A stretch of DNA of 64,000 nucleotides, taken from CAYVHU01 sp964451415 (lineage in GTDB: Bacteria; Pseudomonadota; Alphaproteobacteria; Rhodospirillales; Magnetovibrionaceae). Of this stretch, positions 9,459-18,360 are shown one piece after another. Position 1 is the stretch's first letter; the number at the start of each line of letters is the position of its first letter. The notes beneath the pieces are model-generated. The model was given only the letters and a program-made list of their open reading frames with translations, searched no databases and was not told the origin of the DNA. A program made the translations under genes and the position numbers. The stretch lies in contig CAYVHU010000004.1 of the NCBI GenBank assembly GCA_964451415.1, positions 122,844 through 186,843 on the forward strand, in the 5' to 3' direction.

Positions 9459-10598
9459 TTATCGTCCTTCGCCCACATAAACCCTGTGATAGCGCGGTCC
9501 GAGTGAGGTGAGTATTTCATAACCGATGGTGCCCGCTTGCGCCGCCAGCCGATCGACGGGATTGTGCGGGCCGATCAAGTCTACCAGCGCGCCGCTGTGC
9601 GCGTGAGTATCGGAAACCTGCGTGACGTCGATGGTGATGAGATCCATGGAAACCCGCCCGACCACTGGCACTTCATGTTCGCCGACATAAACATAGCCGA
9701 CATTGGAAAGACAGCGGTGATAGCCGTCCGCGTAGCCTACGCAGACGGTTGCAATCTTAGCCCCCGCTGTGGCTTCATAGGTTGAACCATAGCCAACGCC
9801 CCGGGGGGTGTCAATTGTTCGCACCTGTAGAATTTTCCCTTGCGCACGAACCACTTGCGCCATGGGGTTGGGGCGCGAGGGGGTCGGGTTGACGCCGTAG
9901 AGCGCCGCGCCCGGACGGACCAGATCAAAATGATATTCGGGGCCTAGGAACGTGCCCGATGAATTGGCCAGGGATGCGCGCGCCCCCGGTGTCAATGTGA
10001 GCGCCGTGCGAAAACGTTCCAACTGCCGCACATTGGTGGGGTTTTCGGGGTCTTCGGCGCTGGCGAGGTGGCTCAGGACAAAATCGAGTTTCAGCTCCAT
10101 CAGCGTTTCTGGACGTTCACCAAGTATACGCAGTTCTCCTTCGTCCAGCCCCAGACGCGACATGGCGGTATCGATGTGCAAATTGCAAGGAAGCGGCACA
10201 TCGTGCGCGGCGCAAAACGTTCGCCACAGTTCAACTTCGCTTAAGGTGTTGAGTACCGGCGTGAGGCCGTGGTGGGCAAAATCGTGTTGTGTGCCGGCCA
10301 TCAGGCCGTTGAAGATGTGGATGGCGGGCGTGGGGCCGAGAATGTTCCGTAACATGATTCCTTCGTCGATGGTGGCGACGAAAAATATTTTGCAACCCGC
10401 AGCCAAAAGCGCGGGCGCTGCGCGCTCCACACCGAGACCATAGGCAGAGGCCTTGACCACGGCGGCGGCTTCGCCTTTGACGTTTTGGGCGAACACGCGC
10501 CAGTTGGCCGTCAAAGCGTCCAGATCTATGGTCAGGATCGCTCCGGCGCGCCGGAATTCGGGTGTGTCTTCAACGAAAGGGAACGCCGCTGCGCTCAT
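9459..10598 (-). CDS. alr: Alanine racemase
   Basis: A 379-residue PLP enzyme that converts L-alanine to D-alanine for peptidoglycan. The PLP lysine is in AAVVKASAYGLG (about Lys49). The second catalytic Tyr lies in the GVGYGSTYEA region, and RPGAALYGVNP and VGRVSMDLITIDVT are family signatures. Start chosen at ATG 10598, which overlaps the dnaB stop by 4 bp (ATGA). The reading frame is open further upstream, but that extension lies entirely inside dnaB and does not resemble alanine racemases. It continues into mlaE after 3 bp. Confidence 0.95.
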   Translation of the reverse strand: MSAAAFPFVEDTPEFRRAGAILTIDLDALTANWRVFAQNVKGEAAAVVKASAYGLGVERAAPALLAAGCKIFFVATIDEGIMLRNILGPTPAIHIFNGLMAGTQHDFAHHGLTPVLNTLSEVELWRTFCAAHDVPLPCNLHIDTAMSRLGLDEGELRILGERPETLMELKLDFVLSHLASAEDPENPTNVRQLERFRTALTLTPGARASLANSSGTFLGPEYHFDLVRPGAALYGVNPTPSRPNPMAQVVRAQGKILQVRTIDTPRGVGYGSTYEATAGAKIATVCVGYADGYHRCLSNVGYVYVGEHEVPVVGRVSMDLITIDVTQVSDTHAHSGALVDLIGPHNPVDRLAAQAGTIGYEILTSLGPRYHRVYVGEGR

Positions 10599-12115
10599 GA
10601 GTGATGGTAGTCCCCGTGTGCGGTGTCCAGATCGGCAAAGCGGGTGAACGCACCGATAAACGCCAGCTTCACATCGCCGATGGGGCCATGGCGCTGTTTG
10701 GCGATGATGACATCGGCGGTGTTGCGCACGGCTTCGAGAGAGTCCTGCCAACGCGCCTCGCGTTCCAGCAGCCTGCCTTCGTCCTCGTCCATGCGTCGCG
10801 AGGGTCTTTTCCGCTCCATATAGTATTCCTCGCGGTAGATGAACATCACCACGTCGGCATCTTGCTCGATGGAACCGGATTCGCGCAAATCAGCTAACTG
10901 CGGGCGCGGGGGGTCGCGGCTTTCCACGGCGCGGCTCAACTGTGACAGGGCGATCACCGGCACGCCGAGTTCCTTGGCCAACGTTTTGAGGCCGCGGGTG
11001 ATTTCAGACACCTCGTTGACACGTCCGTCCGACTTTCCCGGCGGCGGCGAAAGCAGTTGCAGGTAGTCCACGACAATGAGGCCAAGGTTGTGCTGGCGCT
11101 TCAAGCGGCGCGCCCGGGTGCGCAGGGCGGAGACGGTGAGTGCCGGCGTGTCGTCGATAAACAGGGGAATGCGGTGCAATTCTTGTGAGGCGACGACAAG
11201 GCGGGTGAATTCCTCGTTTCCCAGTTCACCCTTGCGCATTTTGTCGGACGAAATTTCCACCTGTTCGGAAAGGATACGTGCGGCCAGTTGCTCCGACGAC
11301 ATTTCCAGCGAGAAGAAGCCCACCACCGCACCTTCCTCGCCGTCGGATCTGAAGTGGGAATAGGCGGCGTTATAAGCGATGTTGGTGACCAGGGCGGTTT
11401 TGCCCATGGACGGACGTCCGGCGAGAATCAAAAGGTCGGATTTGTGCAGGCCGCCGAGGATTTTATCCAGGTCCGTCAGCCCGGTGGCGACGCCGGCCAG
11501 TGCGCCATCGCGTTTGTGTGCGGTTTCGGCCATCTTGACGGCTTCCAGGACGGCGGTGCGGAAGTCCTGAAAACCGCCTTCGTAATCGCCCTGGGTGGCG
11601 AGATCGTACAGATGTTGTTCACACCGTTCGATCTGGTCGGTGGCGCTTTCCTGAGTGGCTTGATCGTAAGCGGTGTTGACCATCTGTTGGCCCAACTGGA
11701 TCAATTCCCGCTTCATATGCAGGTCATAGACGATGCGCCCATATTCGCCTGCATTGATGATCGTGACGGCGCTGCCGGCCAGCTCTGCCAGATAGGTTGT
11801 CCCGCCCATGGCGGCCAGATCGTCATTGCCCGTGAAAAAGCCTGCCAGCGTGACCGGATCGGCGATCTGGGCGTTTTCCAGCATGTTTTGTACGGCCGCG
11901 AAAATCTTGCCGTGTTCGTGCACCGCGAAGTGTTCCGGGCGCAGGAATTCGCCAACCCGCTCATAGGCGCGGTTGTCGGTGAAGATGGCACCCAGAAGCG
12001 CCTTCTCGGCTTCCAGGTTATGCGGCAAGGTGCGATAGGCTTGAAGGGGGGGCACCGAGCCACCGTCTTCCGCGTTCGCGGCATCCGCCATGGGAATGAT
12101 ATTTTCCGTCGTCAT
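10595..12115 (-). CDS. dnaB: Replicative DNA helicase DnaB
   Basis: The 506-residue hexameric replication fork helicase. The N-terminal DnaG-interacting domain begins LPHNLEAEKALLGAIF. The RecA-like domain contains the Walker A AGRPSMGKTAL, the Walker B LIVVDYLQLL and the family motif DLRESGSIEQDADVVMFIYR. Start chosen at ATG 12115 (MTTENIIPMADA); an upstream in-frame start would add a basic extension not usual for the family. It is the first gene of the run dnaB-alr-mlaE-mlaF. The gap to the rplI terminator is 119 bp and should contain its promoter. Confidence 0.96.
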   Translation of the reverse strand: MTTENIIPMADAANAEDGGSVPPLQAYRTLPHNLEAEKALLGAIFTDNRAYERVGEFLRPEHFAVHEHGKIFAAVQNMLENAQIADPVTLAGFFTGNDDLAAMGGTTYLAELAGSAVTIINAGEYGRIVYDLHMKRELIQLGQQMVNTAYDQATQESATDQIERCEQHLYDLATQGDYEGGFQDFRTAVLEAVKMAETAHKRDGALAGVATGLTDLDKILGGLHKSDLLILAGRPSMGKTALVTNIAYNAAYSHFRSDGEEGAVVGFFSLEMSSEQLAARILSEQVEISSDKMRKGELGNEEFTRLVVASQELHRIPLFIDDTPALTVSALRTRARRLKRQHNLGLIVVDYLQLLSPPPGKSDGRVNEVSEITRGLKTLAKELGVPVIALSQLSRAVESRDPPRPQLADLRESGSIEQDADVVMFIYREEYYMERKRPSRRMDEDEGRLLEREARWQDSLEAVRNTADVIIAKQRHGPIGDVKLAFIGAFTRFADLDTAHGDYHHS

Positions 12116-12234
12116 GATCCTGTGAGGGTTACGCCCATACCGCTTGCTCCCCAAGGTCTGCGAATTGCCTTAAACCCGGGGATAATCCGCGCGCATCATA
12201 TCCCGATTCCCACACAATGGGGAACCGCGCGATA

Positions 12235-12273
12235 AAAACAGCGCGCCCCGCCATCGCGGGGACACGCTGTTTT
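12235..12273 (-). terminator. Intrinsic terminator after rplI
   Basis: On the minus strand AAAACAGCGTG and CGCGCTGTTTTT flank an inner CCCCGC/GCGGGG stem with a GATG loop, ending in a T run. It lies 27 bp past the rplI stop and closes the ribosomal protein operon. Confidence 0.9.
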
Positions 12274-12299
12274 CCGTATCAGAAGAAGGTTGAAGATTC

Positions 12300-12914
12300 C
12301 TATTCGGCGCTTTCTTCTTCGGTTTGCGCGATCTCGGAATCAGCCTCTGCAGGGGTTTCGTCTTCGGCGGCGTCTTCTTCAAAGACGTATTCGTGCTCAA
12401 GCGCGGCGCTTTCTTCTTCGTCGGAAGACAACAAGGCCTTGCCGGTCGCCGCCTGGATGGCGGCTTCTTCTTGCGAACGCGCCACGTTCACACTCACGTT
12501 CACGGTAACTTCGGGGTGCAACCGTACGGTGACGTTGAACATGCCCAGGCTTTTGATGGGGTCGGGCTGAATGACCTGATTGCGGTTGATGGTGAACCCC
12601 GCATCGCTGACGGCGGCGGCGATGTCGCGGACGTTGACGGAGCCGTAAAGGTGGCCCGCTTCGCCGGCTTGACGGATCAAGTTGACGTGCAGGTCTTGCA
12701 TTTTCTCACCGACGCCCTGGGCTTCTTCGCGCCGCTTGAGGTTTTCGCCCTCCAACTGCGCACGGCGGGACTCGAAAATATTTTTGTTGCTCTGCGTGGC
12801 GCGCAACGCTTTTTCGCGCGGCAGCAGATAGTTGCGTGCAAAGCCCGGCTTGACGTTGACGATGTCGCCCATCTGGCCAAGCTTTTCGACTCGTTCCAAA
12901 AGGATCACTTGCAT
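12300..12914 (-). CDS. rplI: 50S ribosomal protein bL9
   Basis: A 204-residue bL9. The N-terminal rRNA-binding signature MQVILLERVEKLGQMGDIVNVKPGFARNYLLP is complete, followed by the long connecting helix and the C-terminal domain. The last ~45 residues form an acidic tail (EEESAALEHEYVFEEDAAEDE and similar) that lengthens the protein beyond the usual ~150; such acidic tails occur in alphaproteobacterial bL9. It is the last gene of rpsF-rpsR-DUF2232-rplI and is followed by a strong terminator. Confidence 0.97.
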   Translation of the reverse strand: MQVILLERVEKLGQMGDIVNVKPGFARNYLLPREKALRATQSNKNIFESRRAQLEGENLKRREEAQGVGEKMQDLHVNLIRQAGEAGHLYGSVNVRDIAAAVSDAGFTINRNQVIQPDPIKSLGMFNVTVRLHPEVTVNVSVNVARSQEEAAIQAATGKALLSSDEEESAALEHEYVFEEDAAEDETPAEADSEIAQTEEESAE

Positions 12915-12915
12915 T

Positions 12916-13893
12916 TCAGTCCTCCAGCCCGCTACCGGGCGCTTTCATATGGGCCCTGAGACCGGCCCATTGTTCCAACATTCCAAGTCCGGCGATGACC
13001 AGCACGAACCAGCCCGTAAAAATCATCACCACATACACCAACGCGAGTATCCCGGCGGGAAACGGCGCTTTGTTCACGACGCTGTGCACCACCGCCAGGC
13101 CGAGGAAGAAAAACGGTACACCCAGCACCAAAACGAGATTGCGCCCGATATACTCCAATTCCCCCGAGGCAATCAACGCCAGAAGCGCCGCGCCGACCAG
13201 AGCCCAACTCAACCCGTCGGGAAGCCACAAATCCTTAAACCGTGGAGAAGGGCGAAGATTATTTCCGCCTTTCGCCAAAATTCCTTGCGCCAGGGCCGCA
13301 TTGAGCAGCAGGGACATCGCCCAGAACGCCGCGACGGCCCCGGGGAAAAAGGGGGCTGCGCTTTTGATGGCCGCGCGCAGCACATCCTGGCCCTGGGGTG
13401 CGACGATGGCTGCGGCCACCGCGTTCAAATAAAGCTTTACCGCCTGTTCCAGTCCTCCCCCGCTCCACACGGACGCGGCGACGATGAATGCCCCGGCGAG
13501 ACATGCCACCACGGCGAGGATCGTGCCCACCGAAAACCACTCTTGCGCCCGGTGGGGCGCACGGATTTCCCCACGGTCTTGTTCGCGAGGCTCCCAGATG
13601 ACGCCGTGCGGTCCGCGCAACGCCATCGAGGTGATCAACCACGCGGGCGCGGCGAACAAAACGACGAATGCCACCGCAGCCATTGGATTGCCCGCCAAGG
13701 CGAAGACGACTCCACTCACCACGGCAATCGATGCGGCTTTCAGCCCCAATCCCAGCCCCGATATGAACAGAGGCAACGGCAGAATCAGGCTCAGATAGGC
13801 GACCGCGACGGAGGTGCCCGAAAGGGACGCCAACACCAGAAAGCCACTTATCAATCCGGCGCCGACGGCGAGAAACACATGTTTCATAACCAT
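12916..13893 (-). CDS. DUF2232 family multi-pass membrane protein
   Basis: A ~325-residue very hydrophobic protein with about eight membrane helices (for example FLVLASLSGTSVAVAYLSLILPLPLFI near the start). It matches the DUF2232 / YybS-like family in its location: alphaproteobacteria commonly carry such a gene between rpsR and rplI. Function is unknown. Start set at ATG 13893 (MVMKHVF); a TTG start at 13929 would add 12 residues, and neither has a strong ribosome site. It ends 1 bp before the rplI start, so it is clearly co-transcribed. Confidence 0.8.
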   Translation of the reverse strand: MVMKHVFLAVGAGLISGFLVLASLSGTSVAVAYLSLILPLPLFISGLGLGLKAASIAVVSGVVFALAGNPMAAVAFVVLFAAPAWLITSMALRGPHGVIWEPREQDRGEIRAPHRAQEWFSVGTILAVVACLAGAFIVAASVWSGGGLEQAVKLYLNAVAAAIVAPQGQDVLRAAIKSAAPFFPGAVAAFWAMSLLLNAALAQGILAKGGNNLRPSPRFKDLWLPDGLSWALVGAALLALIASGELEYIGRNLVLVLGVPFFFLGLAVVHSVVNKAPFPAGILALVYVVMIFTGWFVLVIAGLGMLEQWAGLRAHMKAPGSGLED

Positions 13894-13967
13894 ATTTATC
13901 GACACCCTGTCCGTCGGTCTGTCGTTCAACGAGCGTGCGCGGTCTCGCCTTGACTTAAATAAGGGCC

Positions 13968-14195
13968 TTACTGAATAAGGTAAGGCATGAGCCCCAGATA
14001 GCGCGCGCGTTTGATGGCTCGGGCCAGTTCGCGCTGCTTCTTGTTGGAAACGGCGGTGATGCGGCTGGGCACGATCTTGCCGCGTTCGGAAACGTAGCGG
14101 CTCAACAGCCGGGTGTCGCGAAAATCAATTTTCGGCGCATTCGGCCCGGAGAACGGGCAGGACTTGCGACCACGGAAAAAAGGACGACGGGCCAT
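13968..14195 (-). CDS. rpsR: 30S ribosomal protein bS18
   Basis: A 75-residue bS18 with the typical ARRPFFRGRKSCPF start and IDFRDTRLLSRYVSERGKIVPSRITAVSNKKQRELARAIKRARYLGL core. bS18 binds 16S rRNA as a dimer with bS6. Its ATG shares one base with the rpsF stop (TAATG), which couples translation of the two partners. Confidence 0.98.
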   Translation of the reverse strand: MARRPFFRGRKSCPFSGPNAPKIDFRDTRLLSRYVSERGKIVPSRITAVSNKKQRELARAIKRARYLGLMPYLIQ

Positions 14196-14635
14196 TATTT
14201 TTCTCCCTCACTCTTGGCTGGGGCGCTTTTGGCCGGGGCGCTTTGTGATCGGCTGTCATCGCGTCGCGGACGGTCATTGCGGCGCGGGCGTTCATCGCGA
14301 TCACCGCGGCCGGAACGGACCTGCATCATCACACTGGGCTCTGCGTCCAACGCTTCGACGCGCACGGTCAGGCTGCGCAACACGTCCTCGTGCAGACCCA
14401 GTTGACGTTCCAACTCGCTGACCGCCGCCGCCGGGGCGTCGAGGCTCAACTGCGTATAGTGACCCTTGCGGTTTTTCTTGATTTTATAGGCCAGCACGCG
14501 CAGGCCCCATTGTTCGGTCTTTTCGACCTTGCCGCCGTTATCGTTGACGACGGCGGTCATCTGTTCGCTCAGGGATTCCACCTGTTGGGCGGACAGATCC
14601 TGGCGTGCGATAAACACGCTTTCAAAATAAGCCAT
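14195..14635 (-). CDS. rpsF: 30S ribosomal protein bS6
   Basis: A 146-residue bS6. The core MAYFESVFIARQDLSAQQVESL...WGLRVLAYKIKKNRKGHY is complete. The C-terminal ~35 residues are rich in Arg, Asp and Ser-Ala-Pro-Ala-Lys repeats, a low-complexity tail seen in many alphaproteobacterial bS6 proteins. It is the first gene of the operon, 103 bp downstream of a good sigma-70 promoter. Confidence 0.98.
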   Translation of the reverse strand: MAYFESVFIARQDLSAQQVESLSEQMTAVVNDNGGKVEKTEQWGLRVLAYKIKKNRKGHYTQLSLDAPAAAVSELERQLGLHEDVLRSLTVRVEALDAEPSVMMQVRSGRGDRDERPRRNDRPRRDDSRSQSAPAKSAPAKSEGEK

Positions 14636-14737
14636 TTCGGCTCCTTTCGGCTTTTCTCAACCCTTAATCTTTCCGCAAGCGGGAAAACCGGGCATAGCCA
14701 AGGGCGCAAACCCTTAGCAAGGAGGATGAAGCGGCGC

Positions 14738-14765
14738 ACTATACAGAGAAACAGAGGCTTTGCAA
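14738..14765 (-). promoter_or_regulatory. Sigma-70 promoter of the rpsF operon
   Basis: On the minus strand TTGCAA (14765-14760) and TATAGT (14743-14738) are separated by 16 bp. The ~100-nt leader that follows contains a small stem (AAGGG/CCCTT, 14700-14716). It could be the site where bS6:bS18 regulate their own mRNA, but I could not confirm the leader motif. Confidence 0.65.
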
Positions 14766-14788
14766 GGGGGGCGCGCGGATAAGACTCC

Positions 14789-14816
14789 TTGACTTGGGAA
14801 GAAGCTGGTGTACGAA
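14789..14816 (+). promoter_or_regulatory. Possible fabD promoter
   Basis: TTGACT (14789-14794) and a weak TACGAA (14811-14816) are 16 bp apart, about 40 bp before fabD and back to back with the rpsF promoter. The -10 match is poor. Confidence 0.35.
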
Positions 14817-14856
14817 GACGCAAACGTCTCCTACTGTTGCTGACAAGGATTGAAAT

Positions 14857-15795
14857 ATGACGCGTGCATTGGTGTTTCCCGGGCAGGGGTCGCAGAAGGT
14901 CGGCATGGGCAAAGCCCTTTACGACGCCTTTCCGGTTGCACGCACGGTGTTCGAAGAGGTGGACGAGGCCCTGAACGAAAAGTTGTCCGATACGATCTTC
15001 GATGGCCCCGATGACGCGTTGAGGTTGACCGCCAATACCCAGCCGGCCCTGATGGCGGTCTCGCTGGCTGCGTTTGAAGTGTTGAAGGAACGGGGCTTCG
15101 ATCTGGCGGCTCAGGCCGCTTTCGTTGCCGGGCATTCGCTGGGTGAATATTCGGCGCTGGCGGCGGCGGGAACCTTTAGTATCGGTGATGCGGCGAAGGT
15201 CCTGCGGGCGCGCGGCACGGCCATGCAGGCGGCTGTGCCGGTGGGCGATGGCGCGATGGCGGCGCTTTTGGGGCTGGATTGGGAAACGGCGGTCGTTGTG
15301 GCCGAAGAGGCGGCGCAAGGCGACGTATGTACACCGGCCAACGACAACGCCGATGGTCAGGTGGTGATTTCGGGGGCCAAGGCGGCGGTGGCGCGTGCTG
15401 CGGTGCTGGCCAAGGAACGCGGTGCGAAACGCGCGATACTGCTGCCCGTCAGCGCCCCGTTTCATTGTGCCATGATGCAACCGGCGGCGGACGCGATGGC
15501 GGCGGTTCTGGCCGATGTTCGGATGAACGCGCCCGTCGTGCCGCTCATCGCCAACGTGACCGCCCGGCCGTTGACGGACCCCGGCGAAATTCGCGATCTG
15601 CTGGTGCGTCAGGTGACCGGCGTGGTGCGCTGGCGTGAGAGCGTTCTGAGCATGGCGAATTTGGGAGTCACGCAATTGGTTGAGATCGGCGCGGGCAAGG
15701 TGCTTTGCGGCCTCGTCAAGCGCATCGACAAAAACCTCACTGCGGTTTCGCTGGAGACGCCGCAGGACATCGACACTTTTCTCGCCAACGTATAA
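14857..15795 (+). CDS. fabD: Malonyl-CoA:ACP transacylase FabD
   Basis: A 312-residue enzyme that loads malonyl groups onto acyl carrier protein. The nucleophile is Ser94 in GHSLGEYSAL, the catalytic His lies in PVSAPFHCAMM, and the N-terminal FPGQGSQKVGMG loop is intact. It is the first gene of fabD-fabG-acpP-fabF; fabG follows after 25 bp with an AAGGAG ribosome site. Confidence 0.97.
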   Translation: MTRALVFPGQGSQKVGMGKALYDAFPVARTVFEEVDEALNEKLSDTIFDGPDDALRLTANTQPALMAVSLAAFEVLKERGFDLAAQAAFVAGHSLGEYSALAAAGTFSIGDAAKVLRARGTAMQAAVPVGDGAMAALLGLDWETAVVVAEEAAQGDVCTPANDNADGQVVISGAKAAVARAAVLAKERGAKRAILLPVSAPFHCAMMQPAADAMAAVLADVRMNAPVVPLIANVTARPLTDPGEIRDLLVRQVTGVVRWRESVLSMANLGVTQLVEIGAGKVLCGLVKRIDKNLTAVSLETPQDIDTFLANV

Positions 15796-15820
15796 CTGTC
15801 AACGATCATAAGGAGAATAC

Positions 15821-16558
15821 ATGTTTGATCTAAGCGGCAAAAGGGCATTGATTACCGGTGCGTCGGGGGGGATCGGCGGTGCGATCGCCAAGGCGCTCCA
15901 TGGGCGGGGCGCCGTGGTGACGTTGTCGGGACGACGTGAAGATGCCCTCGCGGCGCTGGCCGACGAACTTGGCGAACGCGCTTATGTCGTGCCGGCGCGT
16001 CTGGGTGAAGACGGGGCAGCCGCGAAACTCGTCATTGATGCCACCGCGGCCATGGGCGGGGTGGATATCCTCGTCAACAACGCCGGGCTCACGCGCGACG
16101 GGTTGGCCCTGCGGATGAAGGATGACGACTGGGATCAGGTTCTTGACGTCAATCTTAAAGCCGCATTCCAATTGTCGCGCGCGTGCCTGAAGGGCATGAT
16201 GAAGGCGCGCTTCGGGCGAATCATTTCCATCACTTCGATCGTCGGGGTGACCGGCAATGCGGGGCAGTGCAACTATGCGGCTTCCAAGGCCGGTCTGATC
16301 GGCATGTCCAAGTCTCTGGCACAGGAGGTCGCCACCCGGGGGATTACGCTCAACTGTATTGCGCCGGGCTTTATTGCGACGGCGATGACGGACGTCCTGG
16401 ACGAACAGCGCCAGGCCGCGCTGGTGGCCAACATTCCGATGCGCACCATGGGCGCGCCCGAGGATATTGCGAGTGCGACGGTGTATCTGGCGAGTAATGA
16501 GGCCGGTTACGTCACCGGGCAAACCCTGCATGTGAACGGTGGCCTGGCCATGATCTAA
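15821..16558 (+). CDS. fabG: 3-oxoacyl-ACP reductase FabG
   Basis: A 245-residue short-chain dehydrogenase that reduces 3-ketoacyl-ACP with NADPH. The nucleotide-binding TGASGGIGGAIA, the NNAGLTRDGLALRM segment, the catalytic Ser-Tyr-Lys (ITSIVG and NYAASKAG) and the C-terminal YVTGQTLHVNGGLAM are all present. The full-length match and its place between fabD and acpP make the assignment secure. Confidence 0.96.
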   Translation: MFDLSGKRALITGASGGIGGAIAKALHGRGAVVTLSGRREDALAALADELGERAYVVPARLGEDGAAAKLVIDATAAMGGVDILVNNAGLTRDGLALRMKDDDWDQVLDVNLKAAFQLSRACLKGMMKARFGRIISITSIVGVTGNAGQCNYAASKAGLIGMSKSLAQEVATRGITLNCIAPGFIATAMTDVLDEQRQAALVANIPMRTMGAPEDIASATVYLASNEAGYVTGQTLHVNGGLAMI

Positions 16559-16707
16559 GGGTGTGGCGGGCCTCTTTTGGGGGGCGCGCCGCGCTCGCCA
16601 ACGGGTGCTGGTCACGCCCGGTAAAGTGTGTTACGAAACGGTGCTTCCGTTGTGGGGGGCTGATCGAGTGTATGTGTTTATAACGTTTTTATTCGAGGAT
16701 TTCTGAC

Positions 16708-16941
16708 ATGAGTGATGTCGCCGAACGCGTGAAAAAAATTGTCATCGAACACTTGGGTGTGGACGAAGGTAAGGTTTCCGATACCGCCAGCTTCATTGAC
16801 GATCTGGGCGCGGACAGCCTGGACACCGTTGAACTTGTAATGGCGTTCGAAGAAGAGTTTGGTTGCGAAATTCCCGACGATGCGGCTGAGAAAATTCTCA
16901 CCATCAAAGACGCGATCGATTATATCAGCAAAAATTCATAA
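16708..16941 (+). CDS. acpP: Acyl carrier protein
   Basis: A 77-residue acidic protein. The phosphopantetheine attachment site is Ser37 in LGADSLDTVELVM. The 149-bp gap before it is long enough for its own promoter, as is usual for this abundant protein; CGAGGA is the ribosome site. Confidence 0.98.
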   Translation: MSDVAERVKKIVIEHLGVDEGKVSDTASFIDDLGADSLDTVELVMAFEEEFGCEIPDDAAEKILTIKDAIDYISKNS

Positions 16942-17071
16942 GGCTTCGCTTGCAGGAGATGGGCGAGGGGCCGGTGCGCCGTAGGGTTTGCGTGTCCGTC
17001 GCCTTTCCATCACTGCAAGAAGTGAATTTTGCACAGCTGGAATTGCTGATGGACAGGATACGGGGGACATC

Positions 17072-18337
17072 ATGCGTCGTGTAGTGGTTTCCGGTCTCGG
17101 TATGGTGACGCCGCTTGCCAATGGCGTCGACGCCACGTGGCGCAAGCTGCTTAACGCAGAATCGGGCATCAATAAAATTACCAGCTTCGATGTCTCGGAT
17201 ATTCGTTCCAGAATTGCCGGGCAGGTGCCGTTGGGCCCAGGACCGGAGGCGTTCAATGCCGAAGCCTACATGTCGGCAAAGGATCGCCGCCGAGTCGACG
17301 ATTTTATTATTTTCGGCATGGCCGCCGCGCAACAGGCCCTTGAAGACAGTGGCTGGGAGCCAAAAACCGAAGAAGAGCAGTTTCGTTCCGGCGTTCTGAT
17401 CGGTTCGGGCATCGGTGGGTTGCCGGAACTGGCGCGTGGCGCGCTGGTTGTCGATTGCGAGGGAAAAGGTGGGCCGCGACGTGTCAGCCCGTTCTTCATT
17501 CCCGCAAGCCTGATCAATCTGGTGTCCGGCCAGGTGTCCATCAAACATGGCCTCAAGGGTCCGAACCTTGCCGTGGTGACGGCGTGTTCCACCGGCGCGC
17601 ACGCCATTGGTGATGCGGCGCGCCTGATCATGTGGGACGACGCCGACGTGATGGTCGCCGGCGGTGCCGAAGCGGCTTGTTGCCGCGTCGCCATGGCGGG
17701 ATTTGCCGCCGCCAAGGCGCTGTCCACCAAACGCAATGATGATCCCACGCACGCCTCGCGTCCGTGGGACAAGGACCGTGACGGTTTCGTCATGGGTGAA
17801 GGCGCCGGCGTGGTCGTGCTGGAGGAACTGGAGCATGCCAAGCGGCGTGGGGCGAAGATTTACGCCGAAATCGTCGGCTACGGACTAACCGGTGATGCTT
17901 ACCACATCACCGCACCGGCCCCGGACGGCAACGGTGCGTTTCGCTGTATGAAGGCGGCCATGGATCGTGCGGGTTTGAATCCGTCCGACATTGATTACGT
18001 CAACGCCCACGGGACATCGACCATGGCGGACGTGATCGAACTGGGGGCGGTGAAACGCGTCTTCGGCGCAGATGTAAGCAATATCTCCATGTCCTCCACC
18101 AAATCGTCCATCGGTCATTTGTTGGGCGCAGCCGGTGCGGTGGAAGCGATTTTCTGCATCCTTGCGGTGAAAAACGGTGTGGTTCCCCCAACCCTCAATC
18201 TCGACAATCCCGACGAAGGATGCGACATTGACCTGGTCGCCCATCAGGCGAAGGAACGTACCGTACGCGCGGCGCTTTCCAATTCCTTCGGCTTTGGCGG
18301 CACCAACGCATCTTTGATTGTCAAAGCCTTCGATTAA
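17072..18337 (+). CDS. fabF: Beta-ketoacyl-ACP synthase II (FabF)
   Basis: A 421-residue condensing enzyme. The start was chosen at ATG 17072 (MRRVVVSGLGMVTPL), which matches the family N-terminus; an in-frame ATG at 16988 would add an unrelated 28 residues. The catalytic triad is visible: Cys172 in VTACSTGAHAIGDA, a His in NAHGTSTMADVIE and a His in SSIGHLLGAAGAVE. It elongates acyl chains from malonyl-ACP. Confidence 0.97.
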   Translation: MRRVVVSGLGMVTPLANGVDATWRKLLNAESGINKITSFDVSDIRSRIAGQVPLGPGPEAFNAEAYMSAKDRRRVDDFIIFGMAAAQQALEDSGWEPKTEEEQFRSGVLIGSGIGGLPELARGALVVDCEGKGGPRRVSPFFIPASLINLVSGQVSIKHGLKGPNLAVVTACSTGAHAIGDAARLIMWDDADVMVAGGAEAACCRVAMAGFAAAKALSTKRNDDPTHASRPWDKDRDGFVMGEGAGVVVLEELEHAKRRGAKIYAEIVGYGLTGDAYHITAPAPDGNGAFRCMKAAMDRAGLNPSDIDYVNAHGTSTMADVIELGAVKRVFGADVSNISMSSTKSSIGHLLGAAGAVEAIFCILAVKNGVVPPTLNLDNPDEGCDIDLVAHQAKERTVRAALSNSFGFGGTNASLIVKAFD

Positions 18338-18360
18338 GACTTGCGAAAGGGGGCGTTACC

